In this document: in pieces, positions 51,330 to 63,633 of the stretch | Layout: every line of letters starts with the position of its first letter | Position numbering within the stretch: position 1 is the first letter of the stretch | NCBI GenBank assembly: GCA_905250125.1 | Contig: CAJNOL010000605.1 | Span: 1-64,000, forward strand | From: Rotaria sordida | Lineage: Eukaryota > Rotifera > Eurotatoria > Philodinida > Philodinidae | Direction: 5' to 3' | Length of the DNA: 64,000 nt | Position numbers and translations under genes: made by a program | Notes under the pieces: model-generated | What the model was told of the DNA's origin: nothing | The model's database searches: none | Seen by the model: only the letters and a program-made list of their open reading frames with translations

Positions 51330-53051
51330 ACTAGGAATTTTTGTTTTTTTTTCTTTTTTTTGTTTTCAAATAAATGATACGACTATCTGGGTATTGGGAA
51401 TGTTGTTTTTTTTCGCAATAATGATTACATAGAAGAAAAATACATATCTTAAGACTTCTTTCTACAATGTGCATTTTTTGTATAGCAGATGGACATGTGA
51501 CTTTCTTGCTTAGAAATGATAGAATATGATGTGAAAAAAAGTTTTTCGACGAAAAATGCATCAGGAAAATCTTTTCCATAATTTTTTTCTTCAAAATTCT
51601 TTTGGATTATATATATATCATTCGAGATAGTTTAATGTGATGATTCTGAATAGACCATTTTTGTTGATTAAATATTTTTGCAGAGCCAGAAAAACTGAAA
51701 AGTATCTAGGTTTTTTGGAAACTCACTGTGCAATTTAGGAATGCTTGCGCTAACAGGGATTATAGAAGAACATTCTGGCAAACAGTTATCTGGCAGCTTC
51801 CTCATAGTGCAGATGGTGCTTTGAGAATGATGAATCCGGATGTAGGTGGCAGTGAGTGAGAGTGAAGAGAACGGACCATACCTAATACCGAAAGTACACA
51901 TATTCTTCTAAGAGACGATATATTTTTCAATCTATCAATCGGAGTCTTTTGCATCGTTCGAAATGTAATTATATATTCTGAAAGTATTTGAAGCAGAATG
52001 AAAATACTTTCATCATTGGATTTCATCGAATTGCATTTTTGTTGGTTTGTTTTTCAACTGTCTTGAATACAGAAATAAAACGTAAGTATATATTCTGACA
52101 GCTCGTTGTAACAATAAATTGAAGGCATAGCTTACTGTTACCATCGGTAATGATGTTTATTGATCTACTCTATATCTTCAGAATGTAACTACATTACACA
52201 CAAAATATGCGATTATACAGGAGAGAACAACAGACAGAGATAAGCACAGAGGAATTGAATTTTTAAATCGAACACGACATTTTGAGAAGAAAATGCAATT
52301 ATTATTTTACAATGTAAATGACAACGAAATTTTTAAAAACAAGTAAAAGAATGAATTTTTTTCCTTCTGCCTATCGACCTTTATTTTTTATTCATGCCAT
52401 ACTCTGTTATCTATAGGTGTCTCATGGTATCAAATTATTCATACCGATATATTAAGAATATTCGAGAAAGTACTATTGAAGGAGAAATGAATCACGAAGT
52501 CGTGACACAGATAGTTGGAACATTCTTCCCTGTGTTGTTTCCAACATATATTATAATAATATATATCATTCAATTTCCCTATGTATAAAGATCTTATGCA
52601 TGCCTTTTTTTCCAAACAGTGCAATAAAGTTGCAATTGACTCATATATTCTTCTCGCGTTCTGCATGTCGCGCTTATTTCTTCGTGTTGATCAATGGTTT
52701 ATTTCATATAGTTGTTTCTCTTTTACGAAGTTTCCTGTGTACTAATATATATACAGCTTGATTTTCATGTATAGAAGAAGTATAAAATAAATAATAGAGC
52801 ACTTTCTAACCAACGGTAAGGTAGACGGTGGTACAATATTTCATATTACTTCAAACAATACTCAAAGTATTTTCAAGCCAAAGCAGAAAATGAAGAACAA
52901 AAAATAAAACTTAAAGTTGTGATTCAATCGTCAAATAGCATCTATGTCAAGATAGATTTTATCTTGTATAGTCTGTGAACCTATTATAGTTAATTCTTTT
53001 AATATTCTCAGATTACATCAGCAAACAGAAGAAATAAAATTCAAAATAGAC
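51330..53051. other. intergenic, nothing recognised
   Basis: Open frames at 51331-51594, 51668-52026 and 52394-52666 overlap on both strands with no family features. No terminal repeats found. Confidence 0.45.
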
Positions 53052-53243
53052 ATGCTTCTACATACAATCTTGTTAATAATGTTAATCATACAGCCTGTTC
53101 ATAGTGGACCGATTATGTATAAGGCATATTTGGCCGCTTGTTATGGAATTGCATTTGTGACCGGTGCAGCTGCTGGAGCCGCAGGCGAGAGTACGACTTG
53201 TCTAGCTGTCTGTACTCCATTCTTAGCGGCGCTGGGTCCATGA
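53052..53243 (+). CDS. small secreted Gly/Ala-rich peptide, 63 aa
   Basis: A single-exon frame with signal peptide MLLHTILLIMLIIQPVHS, then a 45-residue mature part starting GPIMYKAYLAACYGIAFVTG. It continues with AAAGAAGESTTC, LAVCTPFLAALGP and a stop. The mature peptide is hydrophobic, with three Cys and a Gly/Ala core. GC content is visibly higher than in the flanks. Similar short, secreted, Gly/Ala- and Cys-containing peptides are known from fungi and invertebrates, mostly of unknown role; some antimicrobial peptides have this look. Function is not assigned. Confidence 0.6.
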   Translation: MLLHTILLIMLIIQPVHSGPIMYKAYLAACYGIAFVTGAAAGAAGESTTCLAVCTPFLAALGP

Positions 53244-54369
53244 ACAAGACGAACTTGGCACGAATTGCGTTCAAATTAAAATTTTTCTGTTTGATAAAAG
53301 TTGTTGATTACTCTATTAACAATGAGTTTCGATCTTGTTTTATGATCTAATCAGAAGAATCATATATTAAGTAGTCCTGCATTGCATCAATATAGATTAC
53401 AAACTAAATGAAAATATAAATTTTCTCGAATATTATCAAATATTGAAAAATGAAAGCCAGTAGAACTACTGAATTCTGTAGCGTATTTCGAATCAATGCT
53501 AGACAAAACTGAGCTAAACATTTCAAGTTTTTATGCTAATCATTTTTAATTTCTGCAGCACATAAGACAAATAATAGTCCTTATTGATAAGGCTGAAAAT
53601 TAGAACGTTTTCATCATGATGCATATGTCTGTTATTTTAATTTGCATCAAATATTCATTTGCAGATTCGAGTAGTCGAAATCAAAATATTATTAAATAAG
53701 CATTTTTAAATGAATTGAATAATCGGTCATTCTAATAGTGTTCAATGATAGAAGATTTTAATTTAGAAAATTCGGACATCTCAAACTGAACACCGAAATC
53801 GCTTCTACATGTAGACATTTTGGTAATTATTCAAGCGCTCTGTTTTCTATGATTTTGATTACGTATAAAGGAAAGTAATTTTACTATGAAATCAAGTTTA
53901 GGTGTGTGTGTGAGTGAAGACAAGTCTCATCCACATTAACACCATCAGCTCTAAGGATTTCAAAATTTTTTAACGATTTTCTTCACTTAATCTTTACAAA
54001 TGCAAATGAGCAATAGAGCTCCAGATACACAAAATTGCAGTTCAAACCATCAATGAGGATAGCAATGAAGTCAGAACATTAAAGCTCCTCTTGTTTTAAT
54101 TGGACAGTAGCAGGTGGCACCGTCGCTACGTGTGCTATTTTATCCACGAGACAAATGCCTAGTAGAATAGCTAACGGCGAAAGTAGAGTCTTAGCTCCTC
54201 TCTTGTTCTAGGAATGGTAGTGAAGAGTGCAGCTACTTTATTAACACTGTGTATTCTGAATAATATGGAGCACTTAGAGAGGATACTACTCATCGCTGCT
54301 AACTCAAAACGAGAGGGACGATTGTGTTCGGACTCCGGCATTAAGTGAGGACATCCTGCTAAGAATTGT
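53244..54369. other. intergenic, weak internal repetition
   Basis: No gene seen. Around 54080-54260 two stretches starting AGCTCCTCT are diverged direct repeats about 110 bases apart. Confidence 0.4.
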
Positions 54370-54550
54370 TTCTATTGAAACTGATGCCATTTCATGCAGA
54401 ATGAAATTCTGCATCTAACACACAATTATCTAGACGATCAACATAAATCGTTCGAAGTTTACTATCAAAACAAAGTCAAAAACTTCCTTTTTCATCTGTG
54501 ATTCGATAGAGAATTTAATTCTTCATCTTGCACAATCAACTTGAAGATCA
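54370..54550 (-). repeat. decayed copy of the 5092-6292 repeat family
   Basis: Contains GAAATTCTGCATCTAACACA and a GATAGAGAATTTAATTCT block followed by a CACAATCAACTTGAAGATCA-like stretch. These are the same blocks, in the same order, as the inverted units at 6020-6290. It lies just downstream of the MED16 3' end. Confidence 0.55.
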
Positions 54551-54702
54551 GTAGAGATTTCGTAGTGAATATCAGCAAATATTACTTGATATAAATGTTA
54601 CATTAAGCTTGTACATATCATTTATTTTCAACTTATAATACAGACAAAAAAAAAAAGAAAGAATAAAGATCATCATTATATGAACTCATCCTATGAGAAC
54701 TT

Positions 54703-57700
54703 TTATCTGGCTGTAGCCGTAGTTGATGTTTCATTAGTATTATTACTGCTATTATTATTGATTATTGATGATGGTCGAGTATAAAAAAGAAATAATCCAC
54801 CACATAAACATCGATTATTTAGACGATAAGCTAGAAATGGATATGGTTTAGTTTTAAAAACTCTTGAAAAATTTGAACAACGTAAACATCGACGAAATAT
54901 TGAACATGTTGATAATGACATTTTATTTAAAGTAATTATATCTAATTTAACATCTTGTAAATTATCATCATTTAAAATTGTACTAGTATAAGATGATAAT
55001 GTTGATGATAACTGACTACCACCTAATGTATCAATTGTTACTGGATTTCCATAGGGATGTGTAGCAAATGATGGTGGTTGACCACGAATAAATGTTTGTG
55101 GTAAACGTGAATTTTGTATTAAAAATGGATATGGTTTTGGAAACAAATCATCTGCTTTTGATTGTAATATTTCAATATCTAATACTGAGAACTCTTCAAG
55201 AAGAGATTCATCAAAATTACCTATTTTTTGAACTAAAAATACAAAAACAAATCCAGTTCAAATACATATTTCTATTAGTATTAAATTTGAAAAATAATTG
55301 CAGTGAGCCTTTTTTTTTTACTAATATTTAGTAGATTTCTATTTGAATGAAAACTAATATGATATTTTGAATCAATATTTCAAACTGATTGAACTTACTT
55401 GTATTTGAAATATTTTCACAAACTTTTTTTTTCCTCGAAAAATTCACCTCAGAGTTATTTAAGATGGTACCGTTCAAAAATAGCTCTGACAAAGTCTTCT
55501 AGAACCTAAAAAATACTGTGTTCGATTTTTTAGGAGCTTTGCCATCATTGTTCATCTGTGAAACCTTGCTATAAAGTGTATTGGATAGAAAACTCCATTG
55601 GCTATTAAAATCACTATTTGGATTGGAACTACATACTTAACATTATGAAAAAAATCGTTGTTTCTAAACTTTTTTCCATTACTTTACTATATGAAAATAG
55701 CCTGATCGCTCATGAGATGAGTTAATTGTCATCAACAGTCAAGTTCAAAGTACATGTATCGGCCCTTGACTGTTTCTATCAGGACTTACTTTTGGACACC
55801 TTGATAGAAGAAAACAAATTTTTCGGAGGAGGTAGGGAAGACAATTTCAATAGTCATCAACCTTCGTTCTTTCGATAAAAGTTACATTCGTAAATAACTT
55901 TCTAATAATATTATTGATTAAAATATAAAAAATTTACCTTCAAGTTTTTGAATAAGTTTAGATAAACTATTATAAATATCTTTTAAAACATCTTTTTGTG
56001 TAGATTGATTTGTTGTTTGTTGTTGTTGTTGTTGTTGTGAATCTTGTGATGTTTGTACAGTTTGTGATATCGGTTGTATATGTGCTATTTTACTATATGG
56101 AATTTTATTCATTTTATTAAGTATATAAAAATAAATAATAAATTCTCTTAGCCATTGTATTTGTCTTGAATCATTAAAAAAATGTTTAAATGTTAACCAT
56201 TGTGGTATTTGTTGTAATTGTAAATAACCAATAAGATAAAAAATAATATCTGATATCCAATTAATTAATGATGTAAATGAGATTAATTGATAATGTCTTG
56301 GATCAATTGTTATTGAATCAATTGTCATAGGTTGATCACCTAAATATTTAATACGTTTTATATCAATATTTTGTATAAATAATGTTTGTTGAAGTATATC
56401 TTGTGCTGATTCAACAAAATTTCTATTTGTTGGTTCATATATAAATAAACGAAGATAATCACGAACAATAAGTAATATATGATAAACAAGTAAACTAGTT
56501 AAATGTTCACAATTATCAATTGAAAATGGACATGATAAACGATGTAAATGATAAAGACATTGTTTAAAACGAATAAAATAATTACGTTTATATTCAATTG
56601 TTTGTTCATCATAACGTATTACTAATTGATCAACAAGTTCATTTATTATTGAATTATCATAATTTGGATTTGATATAAGACATAATATATCCCAAATATC
56701 AATTGGATTAGGAATTTGAACAATATATTGTTCAAATAAATGAACAAGTACATTAATCATAGATGGTGTTGATGCATGATCAAGATTAATTGTACGAAGA
56801 AGAATAATAATACCACTTTGAGTAAAACCAAGACAGCATGATCCTATGAATAGAATATGAACGATTTTTTATATTTTTCTTTTCTTCCTTTGTTTTTCTG
56901 TTTTGCTATATATACACTTTGAAATATCCTCTATCTACTGAGCATATTTCAAGTATAAGTCCTTCATTTCTCGAGTACAATATCTTCGATCGAGCTGATA
57001 GTGGCAAGTGTTTAGAATGTCTACTTTCTTTTTGTTTCAAAATACGATTTAGAACAAAAAAAAACGCGTATTTTTTAAGAATTTTAGTATTTTTATGTGA
57101 ATGTAAGGAATCAAAAAGAAGTAGGCATCTCAAACATTGTCTAAGATATGTAAGAACATTTTCAACTCTATCAGATATATTGCAGCTGAAGAAAGCATTT
57201 AAGGAATTTTAAGCCTATGACGACTTTTGCTATACTCATCAAGACCCATCTAACAGATGGTGCGAAATTATTTTCACTATCGGCGATTTGAAACTTATTT
57301 TTATATATTAACTTGTAGAGGAAAATCGACCGAAAAACAAAATGCAATATTTGAGTTTCATGTTGTCTTTCAATGAAACATCTTAACTGTTGTTTTTCTA
57401 TTATTCTCATTTTTTAACGAAAGGATGTTTTACATAGAATGTAGTTACTGAAAGGTTCTCTCCGTACTCTCAAACAAAGTCAGACACAGAAAAATTCAGA
57501 AATCATATTCGGAAACAACATAACATTTTCTAATGAAATCACAAAGGCACACGCGTGGGAGAGCATACTCTTAAGATTATATACTTTCTTCAGAGTAATA
57601 TATATATATACTATATAATATAGAAATATTTAAAATAAAGAATGAAAATTCAATATCTTCATATACCTGAATATGTATGTTGTATTCGAACAAAATATTC

Positions 57701-59315
57701 TGATTTATTAATATTAGATTGTGTAAATAAATCAACATTATTCATTGGAAAACATTGTTCTTTACATTTTAAATTTAATTTATCATATGTAAGTATTGAT
57801 CCATCACTTAATGCAATGAGTATTTGTCGACCAAAATGTCCTTGAAAATCATTATCTTTAATTAATAATTGACTTGGTGATAATGCTATTGATGTAATAT
57901 GAAATTGTGGTGAATTAAGTAGTGTTATTGATATCCATTCTTCTTGTTCAAGATTATATTCATAAAAATCAATTAAATCACCATGAAATGTTGTCATATG
58001 TGTTAGAATACAATCATTTCCATTACGTTGAAAATAAATTAATGATTCAAGTGTACCATAACATGATGGTATACGAAAACCACGACGTCGACATGATATA
58101 TAAGATAATTTAGGTTCTAATGTTTCATAATGAACAACAAAAAAATGTATAAGTGCACCTTGTATACGTTCACCAAGAATAACATTAAAACCTTTATCTG
58201 TTGATGATATATCACATAGAGATACACTAAGTGGATCATTTGGAGAAAGAAAATAACGATATGGTGGTAATAATCGATTAAGTGGTAATGTATGAACCTA
58301 AAAATAGAGTATAATAAGGTTCTTTTTTTTTTTTAATCATCAAAACATCAATTATTAGAATTAACTCAATCTAATTCATACATAGAATCGGATATGTGAT
58401 ATAAATAAATAATCTGCTATAGAATACATGTAAATTCTAGATTTTAGCCCAAAAGGAGTTGCACTGACAAGTTTTTTTTTAAAATAATTTAGTTTTGTAT
58501 GAACTATTATAATGTAAATTCATAAGTTTTTTTGATATATAAATGAATTGAAACTTACCGTTCCTGATGTTGTTACACATACAAAATTGCCTGTATTAAG
58601 TGCATATGGTAACATCGGTGATTGACCATCTTCTTTTCCATAAAATAATGAATCTTTTCTATCAAGATTAACGACTATCTAAGAAAAAAAATGAAAAATT
58701 ACAAAATAATAATATTGAATGTTGATTATTTGTTAAGAATTCTAACTGGTTCTTTATGAAAAATATATTTTGCGATGAGAATATCTTCATTTATTTCATA
58801 TTGATATAGATTATCCATTGTATTAATACAACCATTCTAAAAATAAGAATGTAATTAGAAAAAAGAAAAAAAGAAGAAAACAATTATAAAATATTAATTT
58901 ACTTTCATTTTAAATATTCGACAGAGTCCTGTTTGATTACAAACAAGTAAATGTGTTCCATCAAGACTCCAAACAATATGAACAATAGGTACAATTGATG
59001 TTGCTATTAAACCAAAATGCCATGGTTGTTCAAGTGCACAAACATAAACACAAAATGAAGATTTTGCTGCTTGTTGTAAAGGTCTTTACAATGCAAAAAA
59101 AAAAGATAACAATAATTAATTTTAAAAAAAAGATTAATTTAAAAGAGACTATACGTTGAAACAAGATGTGAACTATATTTAAGTTTACTTGATGCCAATA
59201 AATAATAAGTTGAACAAGCAAGAATATTCATACAAGATATATCCATTGCTAATATACGTTCAAATTCTTCACCATCATTTGTCATCTTAGCATCTACCGC
59301 GTAGATAATTTCCAT
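54703..59315 (-). CDS. MED16: Mediator subunit 16, 7 exons
   Basis: MED16 is a tail subunit of Mediator and connects gene-specific activators to RNA polymerase II. Exons in gene order: 59315-59155, 59083-58903, 58836-58747, 58678-58559, 58297-57667, 56843-55938 and 55232-54703. The joined frame is 2619 nt, 872 aa; the human protein is 877. The N-terminal half is a WD40-type propeller (HPW-like QPWHFGL, WSLDGTHLLVCNQTGLCRIF, LIALSDGSILTY). The helical middle carries PIDIWDILCLISNP, LVDQLVIRYDEQTIEYKR and LINWISDIIFYLIGYL, in the same order as animal MED16. The C-terminus has paired Cys motifs CLRC (812-815) and RCLCGGLFLF (about 837-846), matching the family's CTRCG...NCLCGGLW end. Gln-rich runs occur near the end of exon 6. 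The tail after CLCGG is a Ser/Asn/Thr-rich extension. Confidence 0.9.
55233..55937 (-). other. MED16 intron 6
   Basis: A 705-base intron with GT/AG ends and no coding or repeat features recognised. Confidence 0.7.
56844..57666 (-). other. MED16 intron 5
   Basis: An 823-base intron. Open frames on both strands at 56906-57410 are mutually overlapping and unrecognisable. Confidence 0.7.
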
Positions 59316-59657
59316 ATTAAATATTTTTTAAAGAAAAAATTTACGATTAATAATGGAACAATGTTAGAAACAAATCTATCGTCATCATCATTCGTTTGTC
59401 AAAGGTGAAAAGGTTTTATTGGTCTGTTTTTGTAGCAAATTGTTTGATTGTCACTAGTTGTCATATTTGAAAAAAGATTCTGCTTCAGTTATGCACTTGA
59501 TTAATTCATAGTTTCGAAGCCATATGTTCTACGGGTTAATTTAACTATCGAAAAATTCTAAATTTATTTATGAGATACAAAAAGTAGTGACGAAGGCATT
59601 TCAATATCCTATAGGAAGTTCAAGGAAACTTTATCATTATATATTGATAATAAAAAC

Positions 59658-60558
59658 ACATAGGATGATCAAAACGTTCTCGGAGTGCGCTGTATTTTGT
59701 TCAGGAAACGACATTTCATCCATTTCGTTACACCATATATTAGAGATAGTGATTGTAATATTCCATGAGAAGTCTCATCCTTTTAACTCACTCTGAAGGT
59801 ATCGATTTGATCTCCTCGGTTATTGCTGGAATCCACTAGCTGTTTCGAACTTTAAAAGATCAAAATGATTTCTAGATCATAACTGAATTTTATATGATAC
59901 CATTAATGGCTAACAGATTCAGATTTGCTATCCCAAAATTCGATCAAAATTATGATCGAAACTTGGGTTCGCGAAGATGAAATTCATCCTTCAAATGGCA
60001 TTAATCTTTAATGCTATCAGAAGCAATAAGATATCTCAACTCTTAATCATATACGAGCCATTTCTTATCATGCAGTCGTTTCTATAGCAATTAGTCATAC
60101 TGCCTATACTAGTGATAAACACTTAAATGTATAATTAGTTGATTCAGCCAACAACGAAGGATGGTCATGGTCTATGATCCCAACAATTTCCTTCGTGATT
60201 TTTTGAGCAACATGTATGGCACCGTCATTATCTACTTTTAAGGAACCAGAATCAAGTTAACTCTTGTCAAGAGTACTCACCATGGACTGAACTTTCAGAC
60301 TCTTGGTGTTGGTGATGGATTCAAGATAGCCTAGATAATCAGCACCTGTTACAACTGAACGGGGGTAATAATCGAGGAGACCAATTTGATATCTATTGTT
60401 TACTTCGAAACGATACCTTAAGAGTGAGTTAAAAGGATAAAACTTTGCATAGTACATCACGATCACTACCAATAATATATGGTGTAGCAAAATGGACGAA
60501 ATATCGTTTCCTTGAACAAACTACAGCGAATTCCGAGAATTTTTTGATCACCCTATGT
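59658..60558. repeat. ~900 bp foldback element
   Basis: ACATAGGATGATCAAAACG at the left is inverted as TTTTTGATCACCCTATGT at the right. Complementarity continues inward for about 200 bases (for example CCTTTTAACTCACTCT and its inverse AGAGTGAGTTAAAAGG). The middle has a minus-strand frame (SGSLKVDNDGAIHVAQKI) with no assigned family. Probably a non-autonomous DNA transposon. Confidence 0.65.
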
Positions 60559-61218
60559 ACATATTTTTCAGGAGAAAATTATTTTTTAGAAGTAGAAAAG
60601 TCACACACGTTCATGGGAGGAAAAGAAGAACAATCATCGTAAGGAACAATATTTTATGGAAGTTGAAAAAAATACAAATTAATAGAGGAAAAGAAAAATT
60701 TTTTTTTGTACAACTTGTTAAGGAAAAAGTAGTCTCATAGACGAATAAATACAAATTAATAAAGAGAAAAAGTTATTTTATAGAAGGGACAGTAACATAA
60801 ATCTATAAGGAGAATGTTTTACGGATGTAGAAAATAATACAAATCAACAGGAACAGAAAAGATAAATTTTTCATTTTTGTTTTTTTATGTTAGTAATTTG
60901 TTAGTTGGTATCAGTAATTTTTTAGCGGATTGTTGACTTTTCTATTATTTTTTATTATTACCTTTTTTTGCTCTCTTCTCCTTTTCTGTTGCTAACTAGT
61001 ATTTTTATAAATTTGAATCGATTGTTGTCCAAAGTGAATTGTTTGTTTTGTTCTATTGAAATATGGGAAATATTGGAAATTGTTTCATATATATTTGGAT
61101 TGAGAGAAATACATATATGTTTTTTGAAGAAATCAAAAGTTAGAATGAATTTTTGTGGAAAAAAGATGCAGATGAATTAAGGAAGAAGGTGAATGAATTA
61201 TTTTTTCTTTTTTTGTTT
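60559..61218. other. intergenic, A/T-rich
   Basis: No gene. Several imperfect AATACAAATTAATA-like direct repeats lie at 60670-60850, about 70-80 bases apart. Confidence 0.4.
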
Positions 61219-61372
61219 TGGGGTGTCGGTGTGGGTGAGGATTTGAATGTGAGTGCGGCTGTAGGAATATGGGGTGTTAGCATGGATCTTTTCTTAAAAG
61301 ACACCCACACCCGCGCCTCACACCCATACCAACACCCAACATCGACACCCACACACCACACCCTTGCTATAT
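61219..61372. repeat. GT-rich/CA-rich inverted tract with TGTGGG/CCCACA motifs
   Basis: GGGGTGTCGGTGTGGGTGAGG at 61219-61239 begins a G-rich part. GACACCCACACCCGCGCCTC from 61300 starts the C-rich part, which runs to 61372. The two are roughly inverted around TTTTCTTAAAAG. The hexamer CCCACA is, to my knowledge, the complement of the telomeric repeat reported for bdelloid rotifers (TGTGGG). The tract is too degenerate to be a functional telomere. Confidence 0.5.
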
Positions 61373-61791
61373 TTAATGATGAAGTTGAAATAGATCTTAT
61401 TCTTGTTGTAATTGATAATTGATCAGTTGAAATCGCTTCCAAAATAGATGATCGATCATTGCAAATATTTGTTGCTGTTGTAATCGGTGATGATGAAGTT
61501 GACATTTGAAATAATCGATTGATTTCTTCGTCATTTTTGTTAACACATCCATATTTCTATATGAATTTATCGACAAATATTGTGTCACTATGGCAATCGG
61601 AAGCAGAATCATATTCTTTAGGTTTGATATGATTATTTGTTTTTCGTTCTAATTTACCTTTCTTCATAGATAAATCATTTGCACCACTAAATTGAAAAGC
61701 AAAATAAGTTGGTTACAATTTTTTATTGCGAAACAATAATACTTGTGTTCGATTTGGGTATTTCTCGTTTTTTGATTTTCTTTGGTGACAT
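61373..61791 (-). pseudogene. decayed or truncated gene fragment ending in the CCCACA tract
   Basis: A possible first exon (61791-61743) reads MSPKKIKKREIPKSN. After a 56-base GT/AG interval, 61686 onward reads GANDLSMKKGKLERKTN, NHIKPKEYDSASDC, HSDTIFVDKFI, then a TAG, and continues in the same frame (KYGCVNKNDEEINRLFQ, MSTSSSPITTATNICND) to the C-rich tract. The two exons do not join in phase as drawn and the TAG breaks the frame. No family recognised. It looks like a gene remnant cut short by the CA-rich sequence. Confidence 0.4.
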
Positions 61792-62379
61792 GATCTTCCA
61801 GAAATATTTGATCTAAACAGAGAGGATAATAAATGAATGAAATAGTAGCTGAAATGAGTCATAATTTAATTATAAAACTATCTATGAACATACAAGAACA
61901 ACAAAGTACTGTTTACTACGAATTTTCGGCATCTAATTACTGCTAACCATCCAGTAATCAGCACATCTGGTTAAAAATCAGAGCAAAATACTATAGATGA
62001 TGCAATTGTACATTTTCGAAGAATTATAGTTTTGAAATGAATCCAAGTTTTCTCTATGTTAAAGTTAGGCTGTCTCAGAAAAACTAAATTCTTTATTCAA
62101 ATTTAGGTTTGATTAAAGTCTTAAGATACCTGTTTTTACAGACTTCGTTAGATTGGAAATGGTTTTTTTTAAAGACATACCAATCGTCGTTAAACTTAAC
62201 AGTACAAATTTAAGTAATTTACCGTAAATGTTAATATATTTCACATTCATAAGAGTGATATACAGCATACTATATAATTCATCAAAAATTGATATCATCA
62301 ATGAACATTATTCATCATTATTACCAAAAAAAGTTATAAAAAATGATCATTCATAGTTTCAATCAAAATCCAATGTAAG
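61792..62379. other. intergenic, nothing recognised
   Basis: AT-rich, no supported gene. The frame 62113-62301 has no motif. Confidence 0.4.
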
Positions 62380-63600
62380 CAATAAAAATGAAATTATCAA
62401 AAATCAACAAAGAGATACATCTACTCCTACACCTTGAAATGATAGTTCTATTCATTTTTGAAATACGTCAGCAACACAAATAACACCTTCAACGTAAATA
62501 AAAATTTTCAATTAAGTATAAAACTTTCTATTTTTAATTAATTTAATAATGATAATACAGATGAAGATTGCAATGATAATACAAGTCGACAATGTTATCT
62601 AAAACTTCGTTTTTTCTGATCTCGATTGTCGCTAGTAATGAATAAATCAAAGAATTATTCAATAAATAAATTATATTAAATTGAGATGGCGTCTACCTAA
62701 AGATTATCTTTCTGTTGTTCCTGAACAAACACGTTTTTGATCAAGCAAAAGGATTAACTCATCCTTATATAACTGATGAATATATTCAAGAATTTCGAAA
62801 TAAACAAAGTATATTCTTAATATTTTTTTCACTAGAAATGAACAGAGATTATTCATTCTAGATCGATCTATTCTAAATGTTGAACTTTGTGTAACATATG
62901 GTACACCATAAAATGGTTCACAAGCAAGTTATTTATCAATTGGTGTTGGTTTTTCATGCGATGTACATCGAAATGTTCAACATGTTCGATTATTTGATAT
63001 TCAAACAGAATGATTAAATATACGATTTCAAATAATCAGGTGTTAAAAAGAACCGAATTTTTAATGAAAAAACTTCTATTTCAATTTTGATTTCTTTTTT
63101 ACAAAATGAAATTTCATCATTCAGGTATTGTTACGACTAATGCACGTAATAATATCTTAATTGTTGAAAGAGATGCTATTTATATAACTGAATCAGATGG
63201 TCGCTATATACAAACAATTGGCCATCGATCTATTAAACAATTATATGATTTGTTTTTTTAAACAAAAAAAAAAACATTTTTGTTTTATTCTTAATAAAAT
63301 TTTTTTTTCATAAGTATTGCTTCATTTCGTGATCGGTATATAATAACTATTGATTCAAAAGCAATAGATAATCAAACAACTGAAAATTGTCGTTTACTTT
63401 TATTTGATCCAAATAATGGTTAATTAGTTTTTGAACAAAATATTGCGATTAATCGTCAATCAGAGAATATTTTAAGACAAGAATGTATAAATCATATACA
63501 AGGAAGAGTTTTATCAGAATAAACTAGTAAACCAACGTTTATTGTAGAACATAACGATGATATTTATTTATTAAAATCTCTTGTCATTTTTTTAAAGATA
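62380..63600 (+). pseudogene. decayed multi-exon gene with a propeller/NHL-like part
   Basis: Protein-like stretches with local codon bias are interrupted by stops and frame changes. They include RDTSTPTP-stop-NDSSIHF-stop-NTSATQITPS, DEDCNDNTSRQCYLKLRFF, FDQAKGLTHPYITDEYIQEF, ELCVTYGTP-stop-NGSQASYLS, IGVGFSCDVHRNVQHVRLF, GIVTTNARNNILIVERDAIY, ITESDGRYIQTIGH, and CRLLLFDPNNG-stop-LVFEQN. In-frame stops: TGA at 62435, 62459 and 63011; TAA at 62909, 63421 and 63520. Intron-like GT/AG gaps are still visible, for example before 62560. The repeated strand-turn patterns resemble NHL or beta-propeller proteins, but the family is not identified. Confidence 0.55.
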
Positions 63601-63633
63601 AAAGATTTGTTACATTAGTTTTAATAATTTTAG

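Noticed and set aside
55092-55331. Plus-strand frame
   Set aside because: Antisense of the last MED16 exon and its intron.
60257-60490. 77-residue minus-strand frame as a gene
   Set aside because: It lies in the foldback element and ends inside its arm; no recognisable domain, so it is treated as part of the repeat.
61301-61372. Functional telomere or chromosome end
   Set aside because: The CCCACA motifs are few and degenerate, and unique sequence continues on both sides.
62435-63013. TGA read as tryptophan (alternative genetic code)
   Set aside because: TAA stops also interrupt the same region and intact genes in the window use TAG, TAA or TGA normally as ends; decay explains it better.
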